Notes: generated by a model not told the origin, from the sequence alone. DNA of 64,000 nt from Duganella radicis (GCF_009720825.1 NZ_WNKY01000003.1:248001-312000), one strand, 5' to 3'. Positions 16,717 to 26,098 are shown, counted from the stretch's first letter. Numbers and translations are program-made.

Positions 16717-17556
16717 TCAGACCAGCAGCGCGGCGCTCATTTCGGCCGCATCGCGTTTGGCTTCTTCCAGCATGCTGGCCAGTTTGTGTTCGTCGATGAA
16801 CAGGTCGATGGCTGAGTCGGAGTGCGGCGGCAGGTCGCGCTGCGGCTCCTGCAACGGCGATTTCACCGGTGTCAGGTGGTTGGCCAGCAGCAGGGTGTCG
16901 AGCAGCGAATCGGGCGGAATCGACATGAAGCTGTCGCGCAGGCCCTCGATGGCATCGGCCACCGGCTCCGGGATGCACAGCTTGCGCATCACTTCGCGGG
17001 TGATGATTTCCTCGCTGGCCGAGTGCCAGTTTTCCGGATCTTCATCCAGCAGGCCGGGGAACTCGTCGGCGCGCGACAGCAGGTAGAAGCCACCCACCTC
17101 GTGCACGATGCCGGCAAACAGGGCGGTGTCTTCGTTCACGCCGGTGACGTGGCGCGCGATCAGGCGGCCCAGCGCGGCCACGGCGATGGTGTGATCCCAT
17201 AGCTTTTCGGCCTTGCGGCGCAGCGCCGGATCGGAGATCTTGCTGCCGAACTGGCGCACCACCATGGCGGCCGCCAGCGCGTACAGGTTCTGGTAGCCGA
17301 TGCGCATGATGGCGCCGCGCACATTGGTCACCACCGGCGCGCCGGCGCGGTTGAACATGGTGGAGTTGGAGATGGCCACGGTTTTCGCGGCCAGCAAGGG
17401 CTCGGCCAGCACCAGGCTGATGGCGGTGTCGATCGGGCAGTCGGGATCGTCCAGTGCCAGTTGCACGCGCAGCGCCGCGTTGACGCTGGTTGGGAAGACG
17501 AGTTCGCCACGTATGGCCAGGGCCGCGATGTGGCCGTATGCTTCGAGTTTGTTCAT
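16717..17556 (-). CDS. HDOD-domain protein
   Basis: 279 aa. An HDOD domain occupies about residues 10-215: LVFPTSVNAALRVQLALDDPD at the start, LLAAKTVAISNSTMFNRAG, VRGAIMRIGYQNLYALAAA and later LFAGIVHEVGGFYLLSRAD. These are the HD-related, metal-site-poor domains of bacterial signalling proteins. There is no attached receiver or kinase domain. Start: ATG at 17556; the frame extends 36 nt upstream without improvement. It is probably co-transcribed with zntB, 6 nt downstream. HDOD proteins often mediate chemotaxis or stress signalling; the exact role is unknown. Confidence 0.85.
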   Translation of the reverse strand: MNKLEAYGHIAALAIRGELVFPTSVNAALRVQLALDDPDCPIDTAISLVLAEPLLAAKTVAISNSTMFNRAGAPVVTNVRGAIMRIGYQNLYALAAAMVVRQFGSKISDPALRRKAEKLWDHTIAVAALGRLIARHVTGVNEDTALFAGIVHEVGGFYLLSRADEFPGLLDEDPENWHSASEEIITREVMRKLCIPEPVADAIEGLRDSFMSIPPDSLLDTLLLANHLTPVKSPLQEPQRDLPPHSDSAIDLFIDEHKLASMLEEAKRDAAEMSAALLV

Positions 17557-17718
17557 GGTCAAAATTATACGCAGGCTTGGCCCCAATCTCAACGCTCGAT
17601 CGGCGTTAATGTGGGTTCATGCGCAGATAGTTGCCACAAACGGCCGTCGCTTGTGACAAGCGGATGACATGGAACGGCAAAAGAGCGGTGCGCGGCGCCG
17701 CGAACGAGGGGACGGGCT

Positions 17719-19002
17719 TTAAGCGTTGACCAGTTGAGGCTGACGCGCGCCGCGCTCGGCGCTGTAACGGCTGACCGACAGGTCGTCGGCGCGGATGGCC
17801 GGGCGGCGCGCCGAGATGAGGTCCGACAGCAGTTGGGCCGAGCCGCAGGACATGGTCCAGCCCAGCGTGCCGTGGCCGGTGTTGAGGTACAGGTTGCGCA
17901 GGCCGGTGCGGCCGACGATCGGCGTGCCGTCCGGCGTCATCGGGCGCAGGCCGGTCCAGAAGCTGGCCGACGCGGTGTCGCCGGCGCCGGGGAACAGGTC
18001 GTTGACCACCATTTCCAGCGTTTCGCGGCGGCGCGGGTTGAGGCTCTTGTCGAAGCCGGCGATCTCGGCCATGCCGCCCACGCGGATGCGGTCGTCGAAG
18101 CGGGTGACGGCGATTTTGTAGGTTTCGTCCAGGATGGTCGACACCGGCGCGGCGTCGGCGTTCACGATCGGCACGGTGATGGAATAGCCTTTCAGCGGGT
18201 AGACCGGGATGTTCACCAGGTCTTTCAGCAGCGCGGTCGAGTAGGCGCCCATCGCCACCACGTAGGATTCGGCGGTGACCAATTCGTCGCCGCACTGCAC
18301 GCCTTTGATGGCGTCGCCTTCGGTGACCAAGCCGTTGATGTCGACGCCATAGCGGAATTTCACGCCCAGCTGTTCCGCCATCGCGGTCAGCCGGGTGGTG
18401 AACAGCTGGCAGTCGCCGGTTTCATCGTTGGGCAGGCGCAGGCCGCCGACCAGCTTGTTGCGGGCCAGGCCGGGCTCGGCGGCGACCAGTTGTTCGCGGC
18501 TCAGCAGTTCGTACGGCACGCCGGTTTCTTCCAGCACGCTGATGTCCTTGGCGGCGGCGTCCAGCTGTTCCTGGGTGCGGAACAGCTGGGTCGTGCCTTG
18601 CTGGCGGCCTTCGTATTCGATGCCGGTGGCGGCGCGCAGGGCTTTGAAGCAGTCGCGGCTGTACTCGGCCAGGCGCACCATGCGTTCCTTGTTGACGGCG
18701 TAGCGTTCGGCATTGCAGTTTTGCAGCATCTGCCACATCCATTGCAGCTGGAACAGGGTACCGTCCGGTTTGATGGACAGCGGCGCGTGGCGCTGGACCA
18801 TCCATTTCATGGCTTTCAGGGGGATGCCGGGAGCGGCCCAAGGTGAGGCGTAGCCGGGCGAGATCTGGCCGGCGTTGGCGAAGCTGGTTTCGAGGGCGGG
18901 GCCGGGTTGGCGGTCCAGCACGGTGACGTCGTGGCCGGCTTTGGCCAGATAGTAGGCGCTGGTGACGCCGATAACACCGCTACCCAGGATGACTACACGC
19001 AT
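17719..19002 (-). CDS. dadA: D-amino acid dehydrogenase small subunit DadA
   Basis: 427 aa FAD flavoprotein. The N-terminal dinucleotide fold reads [20 protein letters not shown], followed by [20 protein letters not shown], strongly characteristic of DadA, and the C-terminal half has the [11 protein letters not shown] and [19 protein letters not shown] motifs. It oxidatively deaminates D-amino acids (D-Ala to pyruvate) at the inner face of the cytoplasmic membrane, feeding electrons to the quinone pool. It is divergent from an Lrp-type regulator 98 nt away, the classical arrangement for alanine catabolism. No dadX racemase gene is adjacent. Confidence 0.94.
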   Translation of the reverse strand: MRVVILGSGVIGVTSAYYLAKAGHDVTVLDRQPGPALETSFANAGQISPGYASPWAAPGIPLKAMKWMVQRHAPLSIKPDGTLFQLQWMWQMLQNCNAERYAVNKERMVRLAEYSRDCFKALRAATGIEYEGRQQGTTQLFRTQEQLDAAAKDISVLEETGVPYELLSREQLVAAEPGLARNKLVGGLRLPNDETGDCQLFTTRLTAMAEQLGVKFRYGVDINGLVTEGDAIKGVQCGDELVTAESYVVAMGAYSTALLKDLVNIPVYPLKGYSITVPIVNADAAPVSTILDETYKIAVTRFDDRIRVGGMAEIAGFDKSLNPRRRETLEMVVNDLFPGAGDTASASFWTGLRPMTPDGTPIVGRTGLRNLYLNTGHGTLGWTMSCGSAQLLSDLISARRPAIRADDLSVSRYSAERGARQPQLVNA

Positions 19003-19100
19003 TCTTGCCCCCGATTATTTAACTGCATTGGATTCCGCTATGGTATTCTCGTTCTACTAGTGTTTGTTACTGTATATGCGCGATAAAACAGTGGATTTTC

Positions 19101-19598
19101 ATGAGAATTCATAAAGAATCGGTCCGCGGACTGGACAAGCTTGACCGAAAGATATTGCAGATCCTGCAGGAGGACGGGCGGATCTCGATGAAGGATCTGG
19201 GCGAGCAGGTGGGCTTGTCGACCACGCCGACCATCGAGCGGGTCAAGCGCATGGAGCGCGATGGCGTGATTACCGGCTACCACGCACGCATCGATCCGCC
19301 GTCGCTGGGGGCCAAGCTGCTGGTGTTTGTCGAGATTACGTTGAATCAGAAGTCGGGGCCGGCGTTCGAGCAATTCCGGCGCGAGGTGTTGCGGATTCCT
19401 GAGGTGCAGGAGTGCCATCTGGTGTCGGGCGATTTCGATTATCTGATCAAGGCGCGCATCCACGAGATGGCCGAATACCGCAAGCTGCTGGGCGAAATGC
19501 TGCTCAGCCTGCCTGGCGCGGCGCAGTCGAAAAGCTATGTGGTGATGGAGGAAATCAAGGAGACGCTGACTTTATCGACGGAAGTGGTGCAGGGCTGA
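19101..19598 (+). CDS. lrp: Lrp/AsnC-family regulator
   Basis: 165 aa. The N-terminal winged HTH (LDKLDRKILQILQEDGRISM, DLGEQVGLSTTPTIERVKRM, GVITGYHARID) and C-terminal RAM/ligand domain (LVFVEITLNQ, EVQECHLVSGDFDYLIKARI, SKSYVVMEEIKET) match leucine-responsive regulators. It is transcribed divergently from dadA across a 98-nt shared promoter region, consistent with amino-acid-dependent control of dadA and of itself. The divergent region contains an ACTGT/ACAGT inverted repeat with 14-nt spacing near 19070-19093, a weak operator candidate. Confidence 0.92.
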   Translation: MRIHKESVRGLDKLDRKILQILQEDGRISMKDLGEQVGLSTTPTIERVKRMERDGVITGYHARIDPPSLGAKLLVFVEITLNQKSGPAFEQFRREVLRIPEVQECHLVSGDFDYLIKARIHEMAEYRKLLGEMLLSLPGAAQSKSYVVMEEIKETLTLSTEVVQG

Positions 19599-19653
19599 TC
19601 TGCCTCAAAGTGGCGCCACTTGCGTTCGACGGCCGGCGGCGCATACTGTTCCC

Positions 19654-19914
19654 ATGAACTCCGTCGAATCCACCAAATACCGTAAAACGCTCGAAGAGGG
19701 CGGCGTGCCGTCCGGGCAGGCGCAGGCACATGCCGACGCGCTGGGAGAGGTCCTGGAGAATATTGCATCTAAAGAATGGGTGAAGACGGAACTCGAGCAC
19801 CAGCTAGGGGACCTGAAATTCGACATGCTGAAATGGATGATCTCGCTGTTCGTCGCGCAGACTGGCATTACAGTTGGCGCCGTCATTGCCCTCGTCCGCT
19901 ACCTGCCTCATTGA
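19654..19914 (+). CDS. Small DUF1640-like coiled-coil/membrane protein
   Basis: 86 aa. An amphipathic N-terminal part (RKTLEEGGVPSGQAQAHADA, then LGEVLENIASKEWVKTELEH) is followed by a C-terminal transmembrane helix (about 58-82). The pattern TLEEGGVPSGQAQAHADAL resembles DUF1640 proteins, whose family includes the mitochondrial CCDC90/MCUR1 proteins. A longer protein of similar layout lies at 14798-15166. It ends 25 to 52 nt before the next gene on the same strand. Function unknown; coiled-coil membrane scaffolding is the usual assumption. Confidence 0.7.
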   Translation: MNSVESTKYRKTLEEGGVPSGQAQAHADALGEVLENIASKEWVKTELEHQLGDLKFDMLKWMISLFVAQTGITVGAVIALVRYLPH

Positions 19915-19966
19915 TCCTTGCTTCAGTTACAATGTAATAATGGCATCACAACCAACTGGAGCAGGC

Positions 19967-21490
19967 GTGGATATCGTCGTGCGCTCGCTGGACGAGCATT
20001 TGTCTTCTGACCAGAGTTTCAGCTCCGCCTACGCGCGCGCGGTGGGCGCGATCGCCGGTAACGAGGGCAGCCTCACGCTCGCCCAGTTCGCCGCCGTCAC
20101 CGATATCGCCGGCGACGGCCAATCTTCAGCTGTCTTCACCGCACTGGTGCTGAACGCCATCGAATCCGGCGTGGAAGTCGACTGGGCGTTGAATGCGCTC
20201 AGCCGCAGCTGCACCGGCATCGATCAACAGGCGCGCGAGCATGCCCTGAGCATGGCGATTCCGCTGCTGGCGCTGCACGGCGCCGACGCCCGCGCATTGG
20301 CGCAGCGTCTGGCCAAAGCGCTGTCGGTGCGCCTGCCGCCGGAAGACCTGGAGCGCCTGCCGCCGGCCGAGGAGCGCGGTATCCTCGCCAACCTCGGCGA
20401 ACAGGCGCGCCGGCTGGTGCGCGGCCGTTCGCTGGCCGACGCGGTGGCGGATTTCGGCCGTACCGCCGGTCAGCAGGAACTGATTACCCACGCGCGCCAT
20501 TTCCAGTCCGGGGAAATCGACCAGAGCGCGCTGCGCGATCTGGTGAGCAGCACCACGGCCGCCATCACGCACGACATCTCGGTCTACCTTGAACAGGCGC
20601 GCCTGCTGTCGGCGGGCGAGGCGGCCGCCAGTTCGCTGGTCGGCGCCGCCAGGGATTTGAAAAATCAGGTGACGCAGCGGCTGGTGCTGGTGGACCAGCG
20701 CATCGCCCACGAGCGCCGTTTGATGATCGAGGAAATCGACGACGCCGTGCACGACGCCGGCAACGCCATCGAACTGGCCATGACCGACCGCCTCAACACC
20801 GACAAGTGGAAGGACGAAGACGTGTGGGCCAGCATGGGCCGCAACCAGTTCGGGCAGGAGATGGAGCGGCGGCTGGACCGCATCGTGCGCCGCAAGGAGC
20901 AAGCCTTGCAGCTGTTGCAGGAAGACCTGCGGCTGTTCCAGTCTGGGATGAAGCTGGGGCAGGCGACGGTGTTCCAGCGTCAGCATCATGCGGCGCTGGC
21001 CAAGCTGATGCCGCGCATGCGCATCGGCACGCGCATCGTCAACAGGCTTGATACGGCGGCCAATGTCACCTTGGTCAGCGGCGCGGCGGTGGCGGCCAGC
21101 ACCGGCACGGCGGCTTACCTGATCGGCGCGGCGGTGGTGTTGCCGGTGGTGGCGCCGGTGGCGCCGTTTGTCGGCGGCGCCGTGCTGCTGGCCGGCGCGT
21201 TCAAGTGGTTCACCGACGGCGGCAAACGCAAACGTACCGAGATCCGCGACAAGCGCGCCGCCTTTGAAGAGGAACTGCGCAAGCAATTGCTGGCGGCCGA
21301 GCAGTCCTTCAACGCGCAGCTGGATCAGGTGGCGGAAGGCTTCCGCGATTCGGCCGTGCAGCTGTTGACACCCATTCTGCTGGAGGCCGAAGCCGCCGGC
21401 CGCGTGCCCGGCATGCGCCAGCGTATCGCCGACCGCGTGATCACCCAGGCCCAGGCCGCCATCCGCCAGCTCGATGCGGAACTCGGTTAA
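19967..21490 (+). CDS. Unrecognised helical membrane protein with internal hydrophobic hairpin
   Basis: About 507 aa. I prefer the GTG at 19967, preceded by GGAG at 19958-19961; an in-frame ATG at 19940 without an RBS would add nine residues. Residues 1-130 form a compact helical domain with a TerB-like look (AVGAIAGNEGSLTLAQFAAV). Residues 190-360 are predicted helical with charged heptads (LKNQVTQRLVLVDQRIAHER, MERRLDRIVRRKEQALQL). A glycine/alanine/valine-rich hydrophobic hairpin (about 385-430) follows, then a long charged helix (RTEIRDKRAAFEEELRKQL). The layout recalls the stalk and membrane paddle of bacterial dynamin-like proteins, but no GTPase motifs are present. Its stop interlocks with the convergent emrA gene (TTAA). 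Confidence 0.7.
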   Translation: MDIVVRSLDEHLSSDQSFSSAYARAVGAIAGNEGSLTLAQFAAVTDIAGDGQSSAVFTALVLNAIESGVEVDWALNALSRSCTGIDQQAREHALSMAIPLLALHGADARALAQRLAKALSVRLPPEDLERLPPAEERGILANLGEQARRLVRGRSLADAVADFGRTAGQQELITHARHFQSGEIDQSALRDLVSSTTAAITHDISVYLEQARLLSAGEAAASSLVGAARDLKNQVTQRLVLVDQRIAHERRLMIEEIDDAVHDAGNAIELAMTDRLNTDKWKDEDVWASMGRNQFGQEMERRLDRIVRRKEQALQLLQEDLRLFQSGMKLGQATVFQRQHHAALAKLMPRMRIGTRIVNRLDTAANVTLVSGAAVAASTGTAAYLIGAAVVLPVVAPVAPFVGGAVLLAGAFKWFTDGGKRKRTEIRDKRAAFEEELRKQLLAAEQSFNAQLDQVAEGFRDSAVQLLTPILLEAEAAGRVPGMRQRIADRVITQAQAAIRQLDAELG

Positions 21491-22635
21491 AGATTGCGGG
21501 CGATGATGGCGTCGGCTGCGCTGGCGGCTTGTTGCAGCGGTTGCGTCAAGGCTTGCGTGGTGTAGACCGGCGTTTGCGGCATGGCCGCGCCCAGCACCGG
21601 GCCGTCGGTCTTGCTGACGTCAACCGACACGGTGGTCGACAGGCCGATGCGCAACGGGTGCTCTTTCAGTTCTTTCGGATCGAGCGCAATCCGCACCGGC
21701 AAGCGTTGTACCACCTTGATCCAGTTGCCGCTGGCGTTCTGGGCCGGCAGCAGCGAGAAGGCGCTGCCGGTGCCGGCCGACAGGCCCACCACGCGGCCGT
21801 GGAATGCCACTTTGCTGCCATACATGTCCGCTTCCACCTTGGCCGGCTGGCCGACGCGGATGCTCTTCAGTTCCGACTCCTTGAAGTTGGCGTCCACCCA
21901 CAGCTGGTCGAGCGGCACGATGGCCATCAGCGACGTGCCCGGCGTGGCGCGCGCGCCGATTTGAACGCTGCGTTTGGCCACGTAGCCCGATACCGGCGCC
22001 AGAATGGTATTGCGGCGCGACGCCAGCCACGCTTGCACGTAGTCCGCCTTGGCCGCCTGCACCGCCGGATGCTGCGCCACGCTCACGCCGCTGACGCCCG
22101 CCTTGGCCGCTTCTTCCTGCTTGAGCGCGACCGCGATCGCCGCACGCGCATCGGCCACGGCCTGGCGGGCGTGCTCGACTTCCTCGCCGGAGATGGTGTG
22201 GTCTTCCGCCAGCGGCTTGCGGCGCGCCAGGTCGTCTTCCGCATTTTTCAGTTGCAGCTTGCGCAGTGCGACGGTGGCGTCGTACTGCGCCACGTCGGCG
22301 TAGCGCTGGCGTTGCTGGCGCACGGCGGCACCCAGTTTCGCATCGGCTTGCGCCAGCGCGATATCGGCATCGGCCGCATCCAGCTGGATCAGCGGGGCGC
22401 CGGCTTGCACCATCTGCGTTTCATCGGCGCGGATCTCGGTGACGTTGCCGGTCACCTGCGACGACAGGTTGACCAGGTTGCCGCCGACGTAGGCGTTGTC
22501 GGTCTCCTGCACCTTGGACAGCACGACCTCGTAGTAGACCGCATAGGCCGCACCGGCGGCGATGAAGGCCAGCGTGATCGCCGCCAGCATGAACTTGCGC
22601 TTTTTCTCGTTTGGTTTGGTGATTTCAGTGCTCAT
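21487..22635 (-). CDS. emrA: EmrA/HlyD-type membrane fusion protein
   Basis: 382 aa periplasmic adaptor. One N-terminal membrane helix (about 14-34), then the biotinyl-lipoyl start DNAYVGGNLVNLSSQVTGNV typical of EmrA, a coiled-coil hairpin (about 90-190), the second lipoyl half (ILAPVSGYVAKRSVQIGARA) and beta-barrel (LWVDANFKESELKSIRVGQP). It bridges the inner-membrane exporter and outer-membrane channel for drug efflux. It is the last gene of the minus-strand marR-emrB-tolC-like-emrA operon (12-nt gap). The Pro/Gln-rich C-terminus (PQTPVYTTQALTQPLQ) is slightly longer than in E. coli EmrA. Confidence 0.92.
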   Translation of the reverse strand: MSTEITKPNEKKRKFMLAAITLAFIAAGAAYAVYYEVVLSKVQETDNAYVGGNLVNLSSQVTGNVTEIRADETQMVQAGAPLIQLDAADADIALAQADAKLGAAVRQQRQRYADVAQYDATVALRKLQLKNAEDDLARRKPLAEDHTISGEEVEHARQAVADARAAIAVALKQEEAAKAGVSGVSVAQHPAVQAAKADYVQAWLASRRNTILAPVSGYVAKRSVQIGARATPGTSLMAIVPLDQLWVDANFKESELKSIRVGQPAKVEADMYGSKVAFHGRVVGLSAGTGSAFSLLPAQNASGNWIKVVQRLPVRIALDPKELKEHPLRIGLSTTVSVDVSKTDGPVLGAAMPQTPVYTTQALTQPLQQAASAADAIIARNL

Positions 22636-22647
22636 GATGTTGTGTCC

Positions 22648-24084
22648 TTATTTGATGGCGGTCGCCAGCGGCGCTTCTTCGTGATAGCCGCCGCCCAGCG
22701 CATTGGTCAGCGCGACTTCGGCCAGCAGTTGTACCTGTTGCAGATAGAGGTCGGCGTCCTGCTGCTTGAGCAGGGCCAGGCGCGCATTCAGCACGCTGTT
22801 ATTGTTGGCCAGGCCGTGATCCAATCGCTTCTGCGCCGACGCCAGTTGCGCGCGTGCCAGCGTGGTGGCCGCGGTCTGCTGTGTGATCTGCTGCTCGATG
22901 CCTTGCAGCTGCGCGCCGCCTTGCGCCACGTCGCGCACGGCTTCGACGATGGTCTGGTTGTACTCGGCGATGCGTTCGTTGCGGGTGGTGCGGGCGCTGT
23001 CCAGTTGCGCGTCGAGGCGCTTGGCGTCGAATAGCGGCAGCGACACGCTCGGCCCGATGTACACGGTGCGGCTGGCCAGTTGCAGCAGGTCTTCGGCCTT
23101 GACGCTATTCAGGCCGATGGCGCCGGTCAGGTTGACATCCGGGTAGAACGCGGCCTTGGCGGCGTCGATCTTGCTGAGCGAGGCTTCCAGTTTCCAGCGC
23201 GCGGCTTGCAGGTCGGGACGGCGTGCCAGCAGTTCCATGCCCAGACGGGCGGGCAGGGCGTGCGGCGTGGCGGTCAGCGCGACCGGCTTGAGATCGGCCA
23301 GCGCGGTGTTGTCGGCGCCGGCCAGGGCGCGCAGGGCTTCGCGTTCGTGTTCGATGTCGGCCTTGAGCGCGGCCTGCTGTTTGGCGGTCAGACGCAGTTC
23401 CGCTTCGGCGGCGCGCTGTTCGTCGGCGTTGGCCAGGCCCTGGGCGATGCGCCTGGCCTTGTCCTGCACCAAGGCCGTTTGCGCGGCCGCCAGTTGATCG
23501 GTGTTGGCAAGGCGCGCCCACGCGCCTTGCAGGCGGAAGTAGCTCTGCGCGATGGCGGCGGCCAGCACCTGCTCGGCTTCCGCATATTCCGCGCGGCCGG
23601 CATTCAGTTCGCCGACGGCGGCCGACACTTGCGCGCGGTTTTTGCCCCACCAGTCGAAGTTGTAGCGCAGGTCGAGGCGCAGCGTCTCTTCGGTGAAGTA
23701 AGCGCCGCCGATCGGCGCCGGGAACAGGCCAGTACCCGAGTAGCGCTGGCGGTTGGCGTTGCCGTTCACCGCGCCGGCGATGCCCAGATCGGCCACGCTG
23801 CGCGACAGCGAGGAGCGCGCGGTGCCGATGTGCGCCGCCGCCACTTCCAGCGACGGGCCGCCGGCCAGGGCCTGCTTGATGATGGCGTTCAGCTGTGCGT
23901 CATGATAGGCGGTCCACCATTGCGCCTGTGGCCAGCCTTCCTTGGCCAGCTTGATGTTGGACGACAGTTCTGCGCTGGCGATATCGCGCCGGGCGAGCGG
24001 CTGCTTGTCGGCCGGGATCTGCGCGCAGCCGGCGAGGGTGATGGCCACGGCGGCTGCCACAGCCAGTACGGTAGGTGTTTTCAC
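22648..24084 (-). CDS. NodT-family outer-membrane efflux lipoprotein
   Basis: 478 aa. A lipoprotein signal peptide ends at LAGC (Cys19 region), followed by two outer-membrane-efflux repeats with long coiled coils. Typical NodT/OprM signatures include LDLRYNFDWWGKNRAQVSAA, RRPDLQAARWKLEASLSKID and ARTTRNERIAEYNQTIVEAV. It forms the trimeric outer-membrane channel of the efflux system encoded around it, lying 12 nt downstream of the MFS gene and 12 nt upstream of emrA. Confidence 0.92.
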   Translation of the reverse strand: MKTPTVLAVAAAVAITLAGCAQIPADKQPLARRDIASAELSSNIKLAKEGWPQAQWWTAYHDAQLNAIIKQALAGGPSLEVAAAHIGTARSSLSRSVADLGIAGAVNGNANRQRYSGTGLFPAPIGGAYFTEETLRLDLRYNFDWWGKNRAQVSAAVGELNAGRAEYAEAEQVLAAAIAQSYFRLQGAWARLANTDQLAAAQTALVQDKARRIAQGLANADEQRAAEAELRLTAKQQAALKADIEHEREALRALAGADNTALADLKPVALTATPHALPARLGMELLARRPDLQAARWKLEASLSKIDAAKAAFYPDVNLTGAIGLNSVKAEDLLQLASRTVYIGPSVSLPLFDAKRLDAQLDSARTTRNERIAEYNQTIVEAVRDVAQGGAQLQGIEQQITQQTAATTLARAQLASAQKRLDHGLANNNSVLNARLALLKQQDADLYLQQVQLLAEVALTNALGGGYHEEAPLATAIK

Positions 24085-24096
24085 TTCAGGTTCTCC

Positions 24097-25629
24097 TCAT
24101 TCCATCGCAGCGTGATCGACTGCGGCCGGTGCGGTTTTCGCCGGCGGTTTAATCAGCAACAGCAGCGGAATCACGCACAGCGTTGCGATCATCATCAGCC
24201 AGAAGTCGTCCACGTAGGCGATCATCGACGCCTGGCGGGTGATCTCATTGTTCAGCGTGGCCGCCGCCTGCGGCGTGGCCAGGTTGTCCAGCAGCGCCGG
24301 ATTGGTGGTGGAGATGTGCTCCGTCAGCGAGGCGTGCACGGTCTGGGTATTGCGCGCCAACAGGGTCTGCACCAGCGCGATGCCGATCGAGCTGCCGATA
24401 TTGCGTATCAGGCTGTAGATGGCCGTGCCTTCGGCGCGCATCTCCGGCGACAGGGTGGCGAAGGTGGCGGCGCTCAGCGGCACGAACACCAGTCCGAGGC
24501 CCAGGCCCTGGATCACGCCCGGCCACACGATGTCGCTTTGCGACAGCACCAGCGTGTACTGGGTCATCTGCCACAGCGAGAAGGCGGTGATCAGGAAGCC
24601 GCTGCCCAGCAGCAGGCGCAGGTCGATCTTGCCGACCAGGCGGCCGACAAACATCATCGCCACCATGGTGCCGATGCCGCTCGGCGCCGTCACCAGCCCG
24701 GCGATCTTGGCCGGATAGCCCATCAGGCTTTGCAACATCGACGGCGTGAGCGCGCGCGTGGCGTACAACACCAGGCCGACGATGAAGATGAACAACAGCC
24801 CGCTGACGTAGTTGGCATTGCGCAGCAGGCGGTAATCGAAGAAGGATTTGCCGGCCGGGCGCGTGGCGGTGTGGGCGACAAAATAAGCAAAGCTCAGCGC
24901 CAGGATGATGGCTTCCACCCAGGTTTCGGTGGAGCTGAACCAGTCATTCTGCTCGCCGCGGTCGAGCAGCATTTGCAGCGCGCCGATGGCCAGGCTGAGG
25001 GTGGCGAAGCCGAAGGCGTCGAACCGCATCTTGCGCGGCGCCGCGGTCTTGCGGATGTAGCGCCAGATGCCGTAGAAGGCCAGCGCGCCCACCGGCACGT
25101 TGATGAAGAACACCCAGCGCCAGTCGTAGCTGTCGGTCAGCCAGCCGCCGAGGGTGGGGCCGAGAATCGGGCCGATCATCACGCCCATGCCCCACACGGC
25201 CATGGCCGAGCCGTGCTTTTCGCGCGGATTGATGTCCAGCAGGGTGGCTTGCGACAGCGGCACCAGCGCCGCGCCGAAAATCCCTTGCAGCAGGCGCGCG
25301 ATGACGATTTCGGTCAGCGAACCGGACAGGCCGCACAGCACCGAGGCGATGGTGAAGCCCGCCACCGAGGCCAGGAAAATGTTCTTCTGGCCGAAGCGGT
25401 CGCACAGCCAGCCAGTCAGCGGCGTGGCGATCGCGGCAGCCACGATGAAGGAGGTCAGCACCCAGGTGATCTGGTCCTGCGAGGCCGACAGGCTGCCCTG
25501 CATGTGCGGCAGGGCGACGTTGGCGATGGTGCCGTCCAGCGCCTGGATGATGGTGGCCAGCATGATCGAGATGGTGATCATGCGGCGGTTCAGACTATCG
25601 CCGGGGAGGGTGCTTGCGGCCGCGCTCAT
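24097..25629 (-). CDS. emrB: EmrB/QacA-type (DHA2) multidrug MFS exporter
   Basis: 510 aa with 14 predicted membrane segments, the length and topology of DHA2 proton/drug antiporters. Signatures: TIIQALDGTIANVALPHMQG in TM1, GWLCDRFGQKNIFL (motif A), LVPLSQATLLDINPREKHG and GPTLGGWLTDSYDWRWVFF (motif C region). It exports hydrophobic toxic compounds through EmrA and the outer-membrane partner. Its start codon overlaps the marR stop by 4 nt (25626-25629), so repressor and pump are translated together. Confidence 0.94.
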   Translation of the reverse strand: MSAAASTLPGDSLNRRMITISIMLATIIQALDGTIANVALPHMQGSLSASQDQITWVLTSFIVAAAIATPLTGWLCDRFGQKNIFLASVAGFTIASVLCGLSGSLTEIVIARLLQGIFGAALVPLSQATLLDINPREKHGSAMAVWGMGVMIGPILGPTLGGWLTDSYDWRWVFFINVPVGALAFYGIWRYIRKTAAPRKMRFDAFGFATLSLAIGALQMLLDRGEQNDWFSSTETWVEAIILALSFAYFVAHTATRPAGKSFFDYRLLRNANYVSGLLFIFIVGLVLYATRALTPSMLQSLMGYPAKIAGLVTAPSGIGTMVAMMFVGRLVGKIDLRLLLGSGFLITAFSLWQMTQYTLVLSQSDIVWPGVIQGLGLGLVFVPLSAATFATLSPEMRAEGTAIYSLIRNIGSSIGIALVQTLLARNTQTVHASLTEHISTTNPALLDNLATPQAAATLNNEITRQASMIAYVDDFWLMMIATLCVIPLLLLIKPPAKTAPAAVDHAAME

Positions 25630-26060
25630 GGCAGGGACTCGATGTTGGCCTGGATGGCTTCAAGGAAGGTGGTGACGGTGCGCAGCGTCTCAGGATCGAC
25701 ATTGCCCAGTAGCTCGCGGCGCAGGGCGTCGGCTTCCTTCCACACCGATTCATACACGTCTTGCCCGGCCGGCGTCAGGCTCAGCAGCTTGACGCGGCGG
25801 TCGGTGGCGGACGGCGTGCGCACCATGTAGCCGGCTTTGACCAGCCGGTCCACGGTGGACACCATGGTCGGATCTTCCACCCCGGCGCGCGCCGCCAGCC
25901 GGGTTTGCGATGGCGGTTCGGTTTCCTTGGCGGTGAGGGCGATGGCCATCCAGCTGGCCTGGCTCAGGTTCAGGTGCTTGAGGCGGCGGTCGATGGCCAA
26001 GCGCCAGGCCCGCGCCGAATTGTGCAGCGCGGCCGAGAAGCGTTCTTCTATAGAAGACAT
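25626..26060 (-). CDS. MarR-family transcriptional regulator
   Basis: 144 aa MarR-type winged helix dimer: helices SQASWMAIALTAKETEPPSQ, recognition region EDPTMVSTVDRLVKAGYMVR and wing DRRVKLLSLTPAGQDVYESV. It is the first gene of the efflux operon and is expected to repress it until a ligand binds, as for EmrR. A strong palindrome 13 nt upstream of the start (26073-26098) is the obvious operator. Note that the operon has no separate upstream gene, so the regulator controls its own synthesis. Confidence 0.93.
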   Translation of the reverse strand: MSSIEERFSAALHNSARAWRLAIDRRLKHLNLSQASWMAIALTAKETEPPSQTRLAARAGVEDPTMVSTVDRLVKAGYMVRTPSATDRRVKLLSLTPAGQDVYESVWKEADALRRELLGNVDPETLRTVTTFLEAIQANIESLP

Positions 26061-26072
26061 ATGATTTTGGTG

Positions 26073-26098
26073 CTAATGGTTAGATATCGAACGATTAG
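26073..26098. promoter_or_regulatory. MarR-type operator palindrome
   Basis: A 26-bp palindrome of the form CTAAT-n-GTT-n-GATATC-n-AAC-n-ATTAG with 22 of 26 positions symmetric, centred on GATATC, 13 nt upstream of the marR start codon. Placement over the expected promoter and RBS region fits negative autoregulation of the marR-emrB operon. Confidence 0.78.

Noticed and set aside
17649-17663. Hairpin CGCTTG-TGA-CAAGCG between the HDOD and dadA genes as a terminator
   Set aside because: Six-bp stem without a following T-run on either strand; too weak to call.
23080-25830. Long plus-strand open frame of about 900 codons opposite the efflux genes
   Set aside because: Arg/Gly/His/Gln-biased composition, spans three well-supported minus-strand genes, no recognisable motif.
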